Assembly (NCBI RefSeq): GCF_000275825.1
Contig: NZ_JH719942.1
Location: 3,140,070-3,204,069 of the forward strand
Reading direction: 5' to 3'
Source of the DNA: Saprospira grandis DSM 2844
GTDB lineage: Bacteria > Bacteroidota > Bacteroidia > Chitinophagales > Saprospiraceae
DNA: 64,000 bases
In this document: piece after piece, positions 57,103 to 64,000 of the stretch
Numbering within the stretch: the first letter of the stretch is position 1
How the letters are laid out: the number at the start of each line of letters is the position of its first letter
Position numbers and translations under genes: made by a program
The notes under the pieces: model-generated
The model's input: the letters and a program-made list of their open reading frames with translations, nothing else
Told to the model about the DNA's origin: nothing
The model's database searches: none

Positions 57103-59340
57103 ATGAAAGCTAAAAAAATAACCCTTTCACTAGCCGTTTTGGGCCTCATGGGCCTGCAGGCTTGCCAGCCTTCTGCCCCCAAACGGACTTTTGAGCCCAT
57201 TGAAACCCAAGAGGAAACAACAATAACAACCCCCAAAAACAAAGAAGCAGTGCAACTGATTCATCCCGATAAATTGCAGTTGGTTTATCCCAAAACAGAA
57301 GAGGGAAACCAAAGCGATGATTATTTTGGCCAAAAAGTAGCCGACCCTTACCGCTGGCTCGAAAAAGATACCGACCCCAAAGTAGAAGCTTGGGTGGCCA
57401 AACAAGAAAAGTTGAGCCGCAATTATCTAGATGCGCTCCCCGGCCGTGAAGCCCTAAAAGATCGCCTAGAAAAAATCTGGAACTATAACCGCTATTCGGC
57501 GCCCAGAAAAGAAGGGAACTATTATTATTATACCAAAAATACAGGCCTACAAAATCAATCGCCGCTTTACCGCTCAGCTAGCTTGAGCCCCCTCAAAGAA
57601 GAATTGGTCCTAGATCCCAATACTCTCTCTAAAGATGGTTCTGTTTCTTTGATGGGCCTTTGGTTCTCTAAAGATGGCCGCTATTTGTCTTATGCCATCA
57701 GTGAGTCAGGCTCCGACTGGAGAACAATCAAGGTAATGGACCTGAAAACCAAAAAAGTATTGGCCGATGAGATCAATTGGGTGCGCTACTCTAATGTGAG
57801 CTGGTTTGAAAATGGCTTTTTCTATAGCCGCTATGATGCCAATGAAGCAGAGGATAAATATAGCCGCAAAAATGAGTTCCATCAACTATATTACCACCGT
57901 TTGGGCCAAAAACAAGCAGAAGATGAACTCATCTTTGCCGATAGAAGTCACCCGAATTATAATTTTAGCCCAGAAGTGACCGAGGATGAAAATTATCTCC
58001 TCATTTATAGTACAGCTAGTACTAGTGGCAATGGAATTTATTACAAAAACCTCAAGCAGAAAGATGCGGGCATTGAGGTCTTGGTCAGTAATTTTGATTA
58101 TGATTATAGCCTGGTGAATAATAAGGGCAGCCGTTTATATTTTAAGACCAATTATAAAGCACCCAATTACCAATTGCTAGAAATTGACCTCAAACAGGCC
58201 GAAGAGAAAAATTGGCGCCCCATCTTGCCCGAGCAAAAAGAAGCTTTAGAGTCGGTCATTATGCTAGGCGATCAGTTTGTGGCCAACTACATCAAAGATG
58301 TACGCAACCAATTACGGGTATATGATGCTAAGGGCGAATATAAGGGCCGTTTGCATTTGCCCAAGGTTTTGGGTAGCGATAGCCCGGTAGATATTGGTAG
58401 CTTGCGGGCTTTCCCCAATGGCCAAGGCGGTAGCTATAGCGTGAGCGCCTTTACAATTCCTACCACCGCTTGTACCTTTGAGCTCAAAAGCCGAAAAAGC
58501 GAAACTTGGCAGGCCCCAAAATTGGCCTTTAACCCCCAAGACTTTGTAACGCGACAGGTGTTTTATACCTACAAAAACGGAAAAGAAACCGTTCGGATTC
58601 CCATGTTCATTACCCATAAAAAGGGCCTAAAAGCAGATGGCAAACGCCCCACTTTACTCTATGGTTATGGCGGATTTAATATTAGCATTATGCCTTCTTT
58701 TGCCCTAGAGCGCATTCCTTTATTAGAGGCGGGCGGTATTTTTGCCGTGGCCAATATCCGAGGAGGAGGAGAGTATGGTAAAGATTGGCATCAGGCGGGA
58801 ACGCAGCTAAATAAGCAAAATGTATTTAATGACTTTATCCAAGCAGCCGAGTATTTGGTCAAGGAGGGCTATACCAACCCCGGTAAATTGGCCATAGAGG
58901 GCCGTTCTAATGGGGGACTATTGGTTGGGGCTTGCATGACGCAGCGCCCAGATTTGTTCAAGGTGGCTTTCCCGATTGTGGGCGTTTTGGATATGCTCCG
59001 TTATCAGGAGTTTACCATTGGTCGTTTTTGGGCGGCAGATTATGGTTTGAGCAGCGATAAAAAGCAGTTTAAGCATCTATACGCTTATTCTCCTGTACAT
59101 AATGTAAAGGCCCAAAAGTATCCGGCTACTATGGTCATGACCGCTGATCATGACGACCGAGTAGTGCCTGCACATTCCTTTAAGTTTGCGGCGGCCCTAC
59201 AGGCCAATGCCCAGGGCAATGCGCCTGCTTTGCTACGCATTGATCGTTCGGCGGGACATGGAGCGGGCAAGCCCACCGCTCAGCGGATAGAGGAAATTGT
59301 AGACAAATTGGCCTTTATGCAGTTCAATTTGATGGATTAG
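57103..59340 (+). CDS. S9A prolyl oligopeptidase family lipoprotein
   Basis: 745 residues. Lipobox LMGLQAC gives lipidated Cys21, so the enzyme is probably held in an envelope membrane. A Thr/Glu-rich linker leads to the seven-bladed beta-propeller (~75-480, starting DPYRWLEKDTDPKVEAWV) and a C-terminal alpha/beta-hydrolase domain. Catalytic Ser lies in EGRSNGGLL (~601), Asp in TADHDDRVVP (~685) and His in SAGHGAG (~718). GYGGFNISIMPSF and NIRGGGEYGKDWH are typical of S9A. It cleaves short peptides after proline and would complement the DPP11-type enzyme. Flanked by terminators, so monocistronic. Confidence 0.96.
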   Translation: MKAKKITLSLAVLGLMGLQACQPSAPKRTFEPIETQEETTITTPKNKEAVQLIHPDKLQLVYPKTEEGNQSDDYFGQKVADPYRWLEKDTDPKVEAWVAKQEKLSRNYLDALPGREALKDRLEKIWNYNRYSAPRKEGNYYYYTKNTGLQNQSPLYRSASLSPLKEELVLDPNTLSKDGSVSLMGLWFSKDGRYLSYAISESGSDWRTIKVMDLKTKKVLADEINWVRYSNVSWFENGFFYSRYDANEAEDKYSRKNEFHQLYYHRLGQKQAEDELIFADRSHPNYNFSPEVTEDENYLLIYSTASTSGNGIYYKNLKQKDAGIEVLVSNFDYDYSLVNNKGSRLYFKTNYKAPNYQLLEIDLKQAEEKNWRPILPEQKEALESVIMLGDQFVANYIKDVRNQLRVYDAKGEYKGRLHLPKVLGSDSPVDIGSLRAFPNGQGGSYSVSAFTIPTTACTFELKSRKSETWQAPKLAFNPQDFVTRQVFYTYKNGKETVRIPMFITHKKGLKADGKRPTLLYGYGGFNISIMPSFALERIPLLEAGGIFAVANIRGGGEYGKDWHQAGTQLNKQNVFNDFIQAAEYLVKEGYTNPGKLAIEGRSNGGLLVGACMTQRPDLFKVAFPIVGVLDMLRYQEFTIGRFWAADYGLSSDKKQFKHLYAYSPVHNVKAQKYPATMVMTADHDDRVVPAHSFKFAAALQANAQGNAPALLRIDRSAGHGAGKPTAQRIEEIVDKLAFMQFNLMD

Positions 59341-59357
59341 CCTGATTAGCGGGCAGT

Positions 59358-59391
59358 AAAAAGCCAGCAGCTCTAGAGCTGCTGGCTTTTT
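59358..59391 (+). terminator. Perfect palindromic terminator
   Basis: AAAAAGCCAGCAGCTC and its exact complement with flanking A and T runs, 18 bp after the S9A stop; could work on both strands. Confidence 0.88.
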
Positions 59392-59423
59392 GCTGTTTTT
59401 GGGCGGCTTGTCCGCCTTTTTAT

Positions 59424-59538
59424 GGCCTAGCGATGTGCAAGGGTGGCCCTTAGGCCAGACCGAAGCGCTTTAGCGCTGAAGGGCCGAGCGAATAGCGAGC
59501 CCTGAAACGTAGCGCCGCAGCTTTGCTGCGGAGGCCCC
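59424..59538 (-). repeat. Modular GC-rich element, subfamily A (copy 18)
   Basis: Minus strand: GGGGCCTCCGCAGC at 59538, a GCAAAGCTGC hairpin arm, GGCGCTACGTTTCAGGGC, GCTCGGCCCT, a CAGCGCTAAAGCGCTT hairpin, GGTCTGGCC and GCACATCGCTAGGCC. Its GGGG end is 19 bp from the stop of the glucosaminidase gene. Confidence 0.92.
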
Positions 59539-59556
59539 AGATTTTAAAAGACCTGA

Positions 59557-60108
59557 TTATTGGTCATATTGGTGCAGGCGGTAGCGTTCAATCAGCTCAA
59601 TTAGTTTGCTAGGGTAGGAGGAAGAAGTGGCATAGCCGGCTTTTCGGAGGCCCTTGGCCCAGCCCTTATAATCGGTAGTTTTGAGTTTGAAAAGGTCGGC
59701 ATAACGGCTTCCATTTCGGAGAAAATCAGAATGTTGCCTAAAGCTTTCTTCGGCGCTACTGTAGGCTCTAAAGCAGGCATTTTTGGAGCGGAGTTGATAG
59801 GTTTTGCCGCTCCAGCCGCTGCCGCATTTGATTCCGAAGTGATTATTGGCATTTTTGGCTAGTTCGCTACGGCCATAGCCAGATTCTAGGATGGCTTGGG
59901 CCATTTTGATGCTAGCGGGCACGCCAGTTCGCTTCATTTCGGCAATAGCAATGGGTTTGAAGCGTTCTATATAGGCTGAGGCGGTGGCTGTGGCGCTGCC
60001 ACTGCTTGAGTTGTTGTTGTTATTGTTGCTGGGGATTTTGAGAAGATGGCAAGCCGAAAGGCTAAGGAGGAGGCAAAGGGCCAATAATTTAGAGAAGGAT
60101 GCGTACAT
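59557..60108 (-). CDS. Glucosaminidase-domain lipoprotein (FlgJ-like peptidoglycan hydrolase)
   Basis: 183 residues from ATG 60108; the longer frame to 60207 has no sensible N-terminus. MYASFSKLLALCLLLSLSAC is a lipoprotein signal with lipidated Cys20. A low-complexity Asn/Ser stretch follows, then a mannosyl-glycoprotein endo-beta-N-acetylglucosaminidase-like domain (~48-180): SIKMAQAILESGYGRSELAKNANNHFGIKC with probable catalytic Glu in AILESG. It would cut N-acetylglucosamine bonds in peptidoglycan during wall remodelling. Divergent from the blaI-like gene. Confidence 0.93.
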   Translation of the reverse strand: MYASFSKLLALCLLLSLSACHLLKIPSNNNNNNSSSGSATATASAYIERFKPIAIAEMKRTGVPASIKMAQAILESGYGRSELAKNANNHFGIKCGSGWSGKTYQLRSKNACFRAYSSAEESFRQHSDFLRNGSRYADLFKLKTTDYKGWAKGLRKAGYATSSSYPSKLIELIERYRLHQYDQ

Positions 60109-60251
60109 GAAAACTTTTGTTTTTGCGGATAAAAAAGTGACTTTTCGGGCTTTAAGACGTTCCTTTGGGCTAAATATTGTGGTCTTTAGCATTGAACTTT
60201 TAGGCAAAGCAGAAAAAGCCTTATTTTTGGGCAGAAAAATAACTAAAGCTT

Positions 60252-60620
60252 ATGGAAAAGAAAATTATGCTCACGCCTTTGGAGCTAAAGGTGATGGATA
60301 TTTTATGGAAATTGGAGCGGGCCTATATTAAAGATATCTTGGCGCATTGGCCCGAGGCCAGCAAACCGGCCTATAATACCGTTTCTACGATAGTGCGCAT
60401 TTTGCAAGATAAAAAAAAGTACATTGGGCATATGGAAAAGGGGCGGAGTCATCAGTATTACCCCTTGGTGTCTAAGGAAAGTTATCAGCAAGACTTTTTG
60501 GAAAATGCCGTAGAGAAGGTCTTTTCGGGTTCTGTGCAGTCCTTGCTTTCTGCCTTAATTGAGCAGGAAAACATGACGGATGCGGAGCTAGAAGAGCTCA
60601 AAAAATTATTGGACCGATAA
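60252..60620 (+). CDS. BlaI/MecI-family transcriptional repressor
   Basis: 122 residues. An N-terminal winged helix (LTPLELKVMDILWKLERAYIKDIL, PAYNTVSTIVRILQDKKKYIGHMEKGRSHQYYPLVS, ~7-75) and a C-terminal dimerisation helix bundle (~78-122) match the BlaI/MecI family. These repressors bind palindromic operators and are inactivated by proteolysis triggered by a membrane M56 peptidase. The next gene, 10 bp downstream, encodes such a peptidase, so the two form a BlaI-BlaR1-like pair. The regulated target is unknown; no beta-lactamase gene is present. Confidence 0.95.
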   Translation: MEKKIMLTPLELKVMDILWKLERAYIKDILAHWPEASKPAYNTVSTIVRILQDKKKYIGHMEKGRSHQYYPLVSKESYQQDFLENAVEKVFSGSVQSLLSALIEQENMTDAELEELKKLLDR

Positions 60621-60629
60621 AATCTGCTT

Positions 60630-61703
60630 ATGCTAATTTTTCTACTACTTTCTGCCTTACTTTTGGCTGCGGGGGCACTTTTTTATTGGGCCTTAAGAAA
60701 GCAGTTGTCTTGGCAGAATCGAAAATTATTTATTTGGACCTTTTTGTTGGCGGCCTTGCTTTTGCCTATGCTCATGCCTTCTTTGGAGCATCATTTTGAG
60801 AAAACCTGGGTTGATTATGAGAGCTATGAGGGCTGGAATCAGGTGGATATTGAGGACCCGCAGTTGTTGTCTTGCTATAAATCGGCCAATAATAGCGAGG
60901 GCGTTTGCCATTGCGAAATCAAGCAAAAGGCCGCTATAGTCGATTTTCAGCCCAACCCCTATTATGACCGTATGATGGAGCTTCGAGGAGCCCTAGAATG
61001 GCTGTTTTTGCTTTTTGCTAGCTACTTTTTGCTGCGTTTTTTATGGCGCTTTGGGGGCCTGCTTTGGCTGCGGCGACAATCCTATGCCGAAGACCGACAG
61101 CTAGAAAATCTCTCTTACCAGATGCTTTACCCCAAGGGCTATAAGGTCTATCCTTTTAGCACATTTAGCCTGCTGCGGCACTACATTTTATGGTCGCCGG
61201 CCCTAGATCGCCTTACTGAGGCCGAGCAAGAGGCCGCTTTTTATCATGAGTTGGGCCATCTCAAGGGCCGAGATAGCTGGGCCGGATATTTTTTGGGCCT
61301 GCTGCAAATTTTTTGGTTTTGGCATCCGCTCTACTACCTTTTTCGCAAAGAACTCTTGGAAATCAACGAACTTTTGGCCGATGATTATGCCGCTCAGCGG
61401 CTGCCCAGCCGCCGAAGTTATGCCGAAATGCTCCTCAAGATGACCGCCTTTCAGCAAAAAGGACAAGCTTTGGCCTTCTTTTTGGCTAAGAAAAAATTGC
61501 AAAGACGTTTAGAGGCACTGCTTTTTCAGGCCGCCCCAAAAGGATGTACAAAAAAGCAGTTTCAACTCTTGCAAATCTGTTTGTTATCAGGGCTTTTTCT
61601 GCTTTCCGTTAGCCTTTATTTCCCGCTACATCGGCAGTTAGAGCAGCCTACAAGCATAAAAAAAGAGCAGTTTTTACCGCTCAAAAATACAGAAAACGGC
61701 TAG
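60630..61703 (+). CDS. M56-family (BlaR1-like) membrane metallopeptidase
   Basis: 357 residues. N-terminal transmembrane helices (~3-22, 33-52) are followed by an extracytoplasmic loop (~55-115) with two Cys (LLSCYK, VCHCEIK). More helices come next (~118-135), then the M56 domain with the zinc motif YHELGHLKGRD (~205-215) and the third-ligand region EINELLADDYAAQRLPS (~246-262). A last helix spans ~310-328. In BlaR1 this domain starts cleavage of the partner repressor. The C-terminal penicillin-binding sensor domain of BlaR1 is missing: only ~30 residues follow the last helix. Confidence 0.94.
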   Translation: MLIFLLLSALLLAAGALFYWALRKQLSWQNRKLFIWTFLLAALLLPMLMPSLEHHFEKTWVDYESYEGWNQVDIEDPQLLSCYKSANNSEGVCHCEIKQKAAIVDFQPNPYYDRMMELRGALEWLFLLFASYFLLRFLWRFGGLLWLRRQSYAEDRQLENLSYQMLYPKGYKVYPFSTFSLLRHYILWSPALDRLTEAEQEAAFYHELGHLKGRDSWAGYFLGLLQIFWFWHPLYYLFRKELLEINELLADDYAAQRLPSRRSYAEMLLKMTAFQQKGQALAFFLAKKKLQRRLEALLFQAAPKGCTKKQFQLLQICLLSGLFLLSVSLYFPLHRQLEQPTSIKKEQFLPLKNTENG

Positions 61704-61774
61704 TCTACGTTATATAAGGACATACAGCAGAATAGCCAATGCATACGTTTTAAGATCAATTAAACTAAAAGAAA

Positions 61775-62071
61775 ATGAAAAATATATTTGCTTCTGCCTT
61801 CGTCGTTGTAGCGCTTTTTATAGGGCATTCGGCTCAGGCGCAACAACAAACTGGCCCAAAAATTAGTACAAATATTCGCCAATTGCCTACAAATGCAGAG
61901 GAAGTAAATCGCCTAGAAAAAGAACTGGCGCAGGCCAAACAAAATCCAGCCCGCATTGCCGACGGTACGGTGGCCAAATATGAGGCCGCCCTCGCTCGCC
62001 GCAAAAAAGCGCTGGCCCTAGAAAATGAAGAAAGAGCTCGCCTAGCCAACCAAAAAACGGCGACTAAATAG
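61775..62071 (+). CDS. Small exported protein with charged helix
   Basis: 98 residues. Signal peptide MKNIFASAFVVVALFIGHSAQAQ, then a ~75-residue mature part: a short Gln/Pro/Thr segment and a strongly charged amphipathic helix (~43-98) ending in LANQKTATK. There is no Cys and no domain known to me. It lies 71 bp after the BlaI/M56 pair in the same direction and could be their target or a separate gene. A modular element follows 17 bp after its stop. Confidence 0.78.
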   Translation: MKNIFASAFVVVALFIGHSAQAQQQTGPKISTNIRQLPTNAEEVNRLEKELAQAKQNPARIADGTVAKYEAALARRKKALALENEERARLANQKTATK

Positions 62072-62088
62072 AAGATGCAGAAGGAGGA

Positions 62089-62231
62089 GGGGCTTCCCCC
62101 TCAGTTCCTTCGGGGTCGGGCTCTGTCGCAGCTCGCTGTTCGCTCGGCCCTTCAGCGCTAAAGCGCTTCGGTCTGGCCCTTCGGGCCACTGCTATCCATC
62201 CCTAAGCCTGCGGCCCCTTCGGGGCCTGTAG
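62089..62231 (+). repeat. Modular GC-rich element, subfamily B (copy 19)
   Basis: GGGGCTTCCCCC, GGGGTCGGGCTCTGT, GCAGCTCGC, GCTCGGCCCT, a CAGCGCTAAAGCGCTT hairpin, GGTCTGGCC, a GGCCCTTCGGGCC hairpin, CCATCCCTAAGCC and an outer GGCCCCTTCGGGGCC. Confidence 0.9.
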
Positions 62232-62256
62232 AACCGTATATTATCCCCCACAAATC

Positions 62257-62300
62257 AAGCGCCTAGCGCTTTTTTTTATCGCTTAGAGGCTATAGCCTCT
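62257..62300 (+). terminator. Terminator and adjacent palindrome before the last gene
   Basis: AAGCGC-CTA-GCGCTT followed by T-run (62257-62277) looks like a terminator. The perfect palindrome AGAGGCTATAGCCTCT (62285-62300) follows 18 nt before the ATG at 62319 and could be an operator or leader hairpin. Confidence 0.65.
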
Positions 62301-62318
62301 TAAATCAAGCTAAAATCT

Positions 62319-64000
62319 ATGCTATCCTACCAGCAGATGACTCGGTTTTTCCTTTTACCACTTTTGGCGATGCTACTGATGCCAGCAGCAGCCTCGGCCC
62401 AGGGAAATACCTGTGCCGCTTCAGAGCCCTTTTGTTCTGGATCGGGGGTTACCTTCCCCGCAGGGACCAACCAACCCGCCGCCCCAGCCGGCAATAACTA
62501 CGGCTGCTTAGGCTCTCAGCCTAACCCCGCCTGGTATTACCTGCAAATTGATCAGCCCGGTAACTTGATTATTGATTTGGTCAATACCAACTCCGTAGAT
62601 GTGGATTTTATCCTCTATGGACCATTTAATAACTTGGGTGTAGCCCTCGGCCAATGCGGCAACCTCGGCAATGGGGGCGCCGGGAGCGCTATTGAGTCTT
62701 GTAGCTACTCCGCTAGCGCCTTTGAAACAGTAACTATTAACAATGCCGCCTCAGGAGATGTCTATATTCTGTTGATTACGAATTTCTCGAATCAATCGAC
62801 CCAAATTTCGGCAAACCAAACGGGTGGAACAGGATCTACGGACTGTAGTATCCTTTTGCCCTGTGCCCCTGTAGAGTTTAATGACCTTACGGCTAATAGT
62901 CCTTATGATTGTACGGGCAGTGCAGTGGCATTAACTGCAGACCCCACTAGCGCATCTCCAGGTAATCTCGGAATTACTCCTGGTTTCTATTTTGATATTA
63001 TCACCGACGCTTTTTCTGCTACGCAGAATATTTTGCGCGTATATGATGGACCCAATGCAACGGGGAATATCATTGCCTATTGGGGACCTTCTAATACAGG
63101 GGGGAACTATCAAGGCCAACTGCCCAATAATAGCCAGTTCCAAACAACTATTGAGTATCTAGATCCAGCTACTTCCTACTCTATGGAGTGGTGTGATTTG
63201 GCCAGTAGTGGAACATTTATTAACGAAATCCGCATGTCGGGCTCCAATACAATTATCTCTAATACTACCTTCAATGGTGGGGCCGGATGTACCATTATTA
63301 ACTTAGGTACGCCTGAAGGCACAGGTATTTTTTCTGGACCAGGAGTGGTCGATAATGGAAATGGTACAGCTAGCTGGGATCCCGCTGTCGCTGGCGGTGG
63401 CGTGCACGCTATTCGCTATGATTGGGATAGTGGCGATGGCTGTGTAGGAACCGAACTGCAAACCGTGATCGTCTGCTGCGATACAGGAGCTACGCTAATT
63501 ACGGCCGCTCCCGATACCGTTTGTAATGGCGACTCTACTTATCTCTCCGCTAATTTACCTGGGGCCATAACAACGCCTTCTGTATTTAGCAATCCGAATA
63601 GCGTAGGCCTTAACTTTGGCGGCTATGTTCGCTCGAATATTACGGTGGCTGGCGTTTCGCCCCTAACCCTTACTAGTGGAAGTATCGACTCGGTTTGTGT
63701 AGATATTACCAATAACCCTACGTCTAATATTAACTTGACTTTGGTCTCTCCAGCAGGAGATAGTATCGATCTATCTAGCGGTAATGGAGGAATCAACACA
63801 GGAGCTTATACCAATGTTTGTTTTTATCCTACAGCAGCAACCCCTGTAACCGCTTACGCGGGACCATTTACGGTAATTCCCGCCGATGCTGACCTTAGTC
63901 CAGAAGAACCCTTCTCTAACCTCAACCTAGGAGCAAGTAATGGAACTTGGTCTCTGGCCGTATCGCATAATTCGCTGGGGGCTGCTGGAACAATCAATAA
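62319..64000 (+). CDS. Large secreted protein, N-terminal part (runs off window)
   Basis: An open frame from ATG 62319 continues to the window edge (about 560 codons) without a stop. The N-terminus MLSYQQMTRFFLLPLLAMLLMPAAASAQ is a signal peptide. The mature part begins GNTCAASEPFCSGSGVTFPAG and has beta-rich, Cys-containing domains; NPAWYYLQIDQPGNLIIDL and VDVDFILYGPF resemble a gliding/PPC-like domain common in Bacteroidota cell-surface proteins. A segment near residues 440-560 (SVCVDITNNPTSNINLTLVSPAGDSIDL ... GTWSLAVSH) resembles the P domain of proprotein convertases. A C-terminal T9SS sorting domain would be expected beyond the window (inference). Confidence 0.85.
   Translation, partial: MLSYQQMTRFFLLPLLAMLLMPAAASAQGNTCAASEPFCSGSGVTFPAGTNQPAAPAGNNYGCLGSQPNPAWYYLQIDQPGNLIIDLVNTNSVDVDFILYGPFNNLGVALGQCGNLGNGGAGSAIESCSYSASAFETVTINNAASGDVYILLITNFSNQSTQISANQTGGTGSTDCSILLPCAPVEFNDLTANSPYDCTGSAVALTADPTSASPGNLGITPGFYFDIITDAFSATQNILRVYDGPNATGNIIAYWGPSNTGGNYQGQLPNNSQFQTTIEYLDPATSYSMEWCDLASSGTFINEIRMSGSNTIISNTTFNGGAGCTIINLGTPEGTGIFSGPGVVDNGNGTASWDPAVAGGGVHAIRYDWDSGDGCVGTELQTVIVCCDTGATLITAAPDTVCNGDSTYLSANLPGAITTPSVFSNPNSVGLNFGGYVRSNITVAGVSPLTLTSGSIDSVCVDITNNPTSNINLTLVSPAGDSIDLSSGNGGINTGAYTNVCFYPTAATPVTAYAGPFTVIPADADLSPEEPFSNLNLGASNGTWSLAVSHNSLGAAGTIN

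Noticed and set aside
1-64000. tRNA, rRNA, riboswitch or prophage
   Set aside because: No sequence resembling a tRNA cloverleaf, rRNA, known riboswitch core or phage structural gene was noticed in the intergenic regions.

Overview
The window looks like chromosome of a Bacteroidota, most probably a Saprospiraceae member close to Saprospira. This is inferred from several things: a type IX secretion (T9SS) C-terminal sorting domain on a 2,862-residue surface protein, menaquinone synthesis by the futalosine route (MqnD), a ParB-DUF5683 gene pair, an S46 dipeptidyl peptidase, a Bacteroidota-type ABC-F protein, three promoters of the TTTG-N18/19-TAnnTTTG type, and weak Shine-Dalgarno signals. The genus is my inference from general character, not a database result. 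I saw no tRNA, rRNA, CRISPR array or prophage. The one intact insertion sequence is a 930 bp IS5-family element at 55556-56485.

Layout. 1-7.5 kb: end of an unknown gene, ung, two unknown envelope genes, a thiolase-like protein with an eroded active site, threonine aldolase, mqnD and a YigZ-family gene. 7.5-13.6 kb: a cupin overlapping a secreted TPR-CHAT protein, a 900 bp GC-rich gene-free stretch, and a polytopic membrane protein. 13.7-16 kb: two related coiled-coil proteins. 16-20 kb: parB, DUF5683 and an outer-membrane-like protein on the minus strand, then an NtrC-type regulator with no visible DNA-binding domain. 20-26.5 kb: tilS, truB, a TPR protein and a DPP11-type peptidase. 26.9-33 kb: a macroglobulin-like surface protein, an ABC-F ATPase and two exported FKBP isomerases. 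33-42.5 kb: hairpin clusters, a 42 bp tandem repeat and the giant Ig-repeat adhesin-like gene. 43-49.5 kb: priA, two more FKBPs, an alcohol dehydrogenase remnant, ahcY and an unknown gene. 50-57 kb: RNase R with a large extra C-terminal region, a grpB-family gene broken by an 8 bp repeat, lpd, the IS and a DUF4332 gene. 57-64 kb: an S9A peptidase, a glucosaminidase, a BlaI/M56 pair, a small secreted protein and the first part of a large secreted protein that runs off the window.

The most unusual feature is a family of GC-rich modular elements, about 120-240 bp, with at least 19 copies between genes, about one per 3.4 kb. Two subfamilies share internal blocks (GCTCGGCCCT and GGTCTGGCC) but differ at both ends. 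The blocks are separated by short hairpins whose sequences differ between copies while both arms change together. Copies often lie directly against a stop codon, usually next to a T-run. I know of no named family that this matches.

Functional themes are protein folding and turnover in the envelope (four FKBPs, DPP11, S9A, CHAT, M56, glucosaminidase), RNA processing (tilS, truB, rnr), and large secreted repeat proteins suited to a surface-gliding or predatory lifestyle. That last link is inference.
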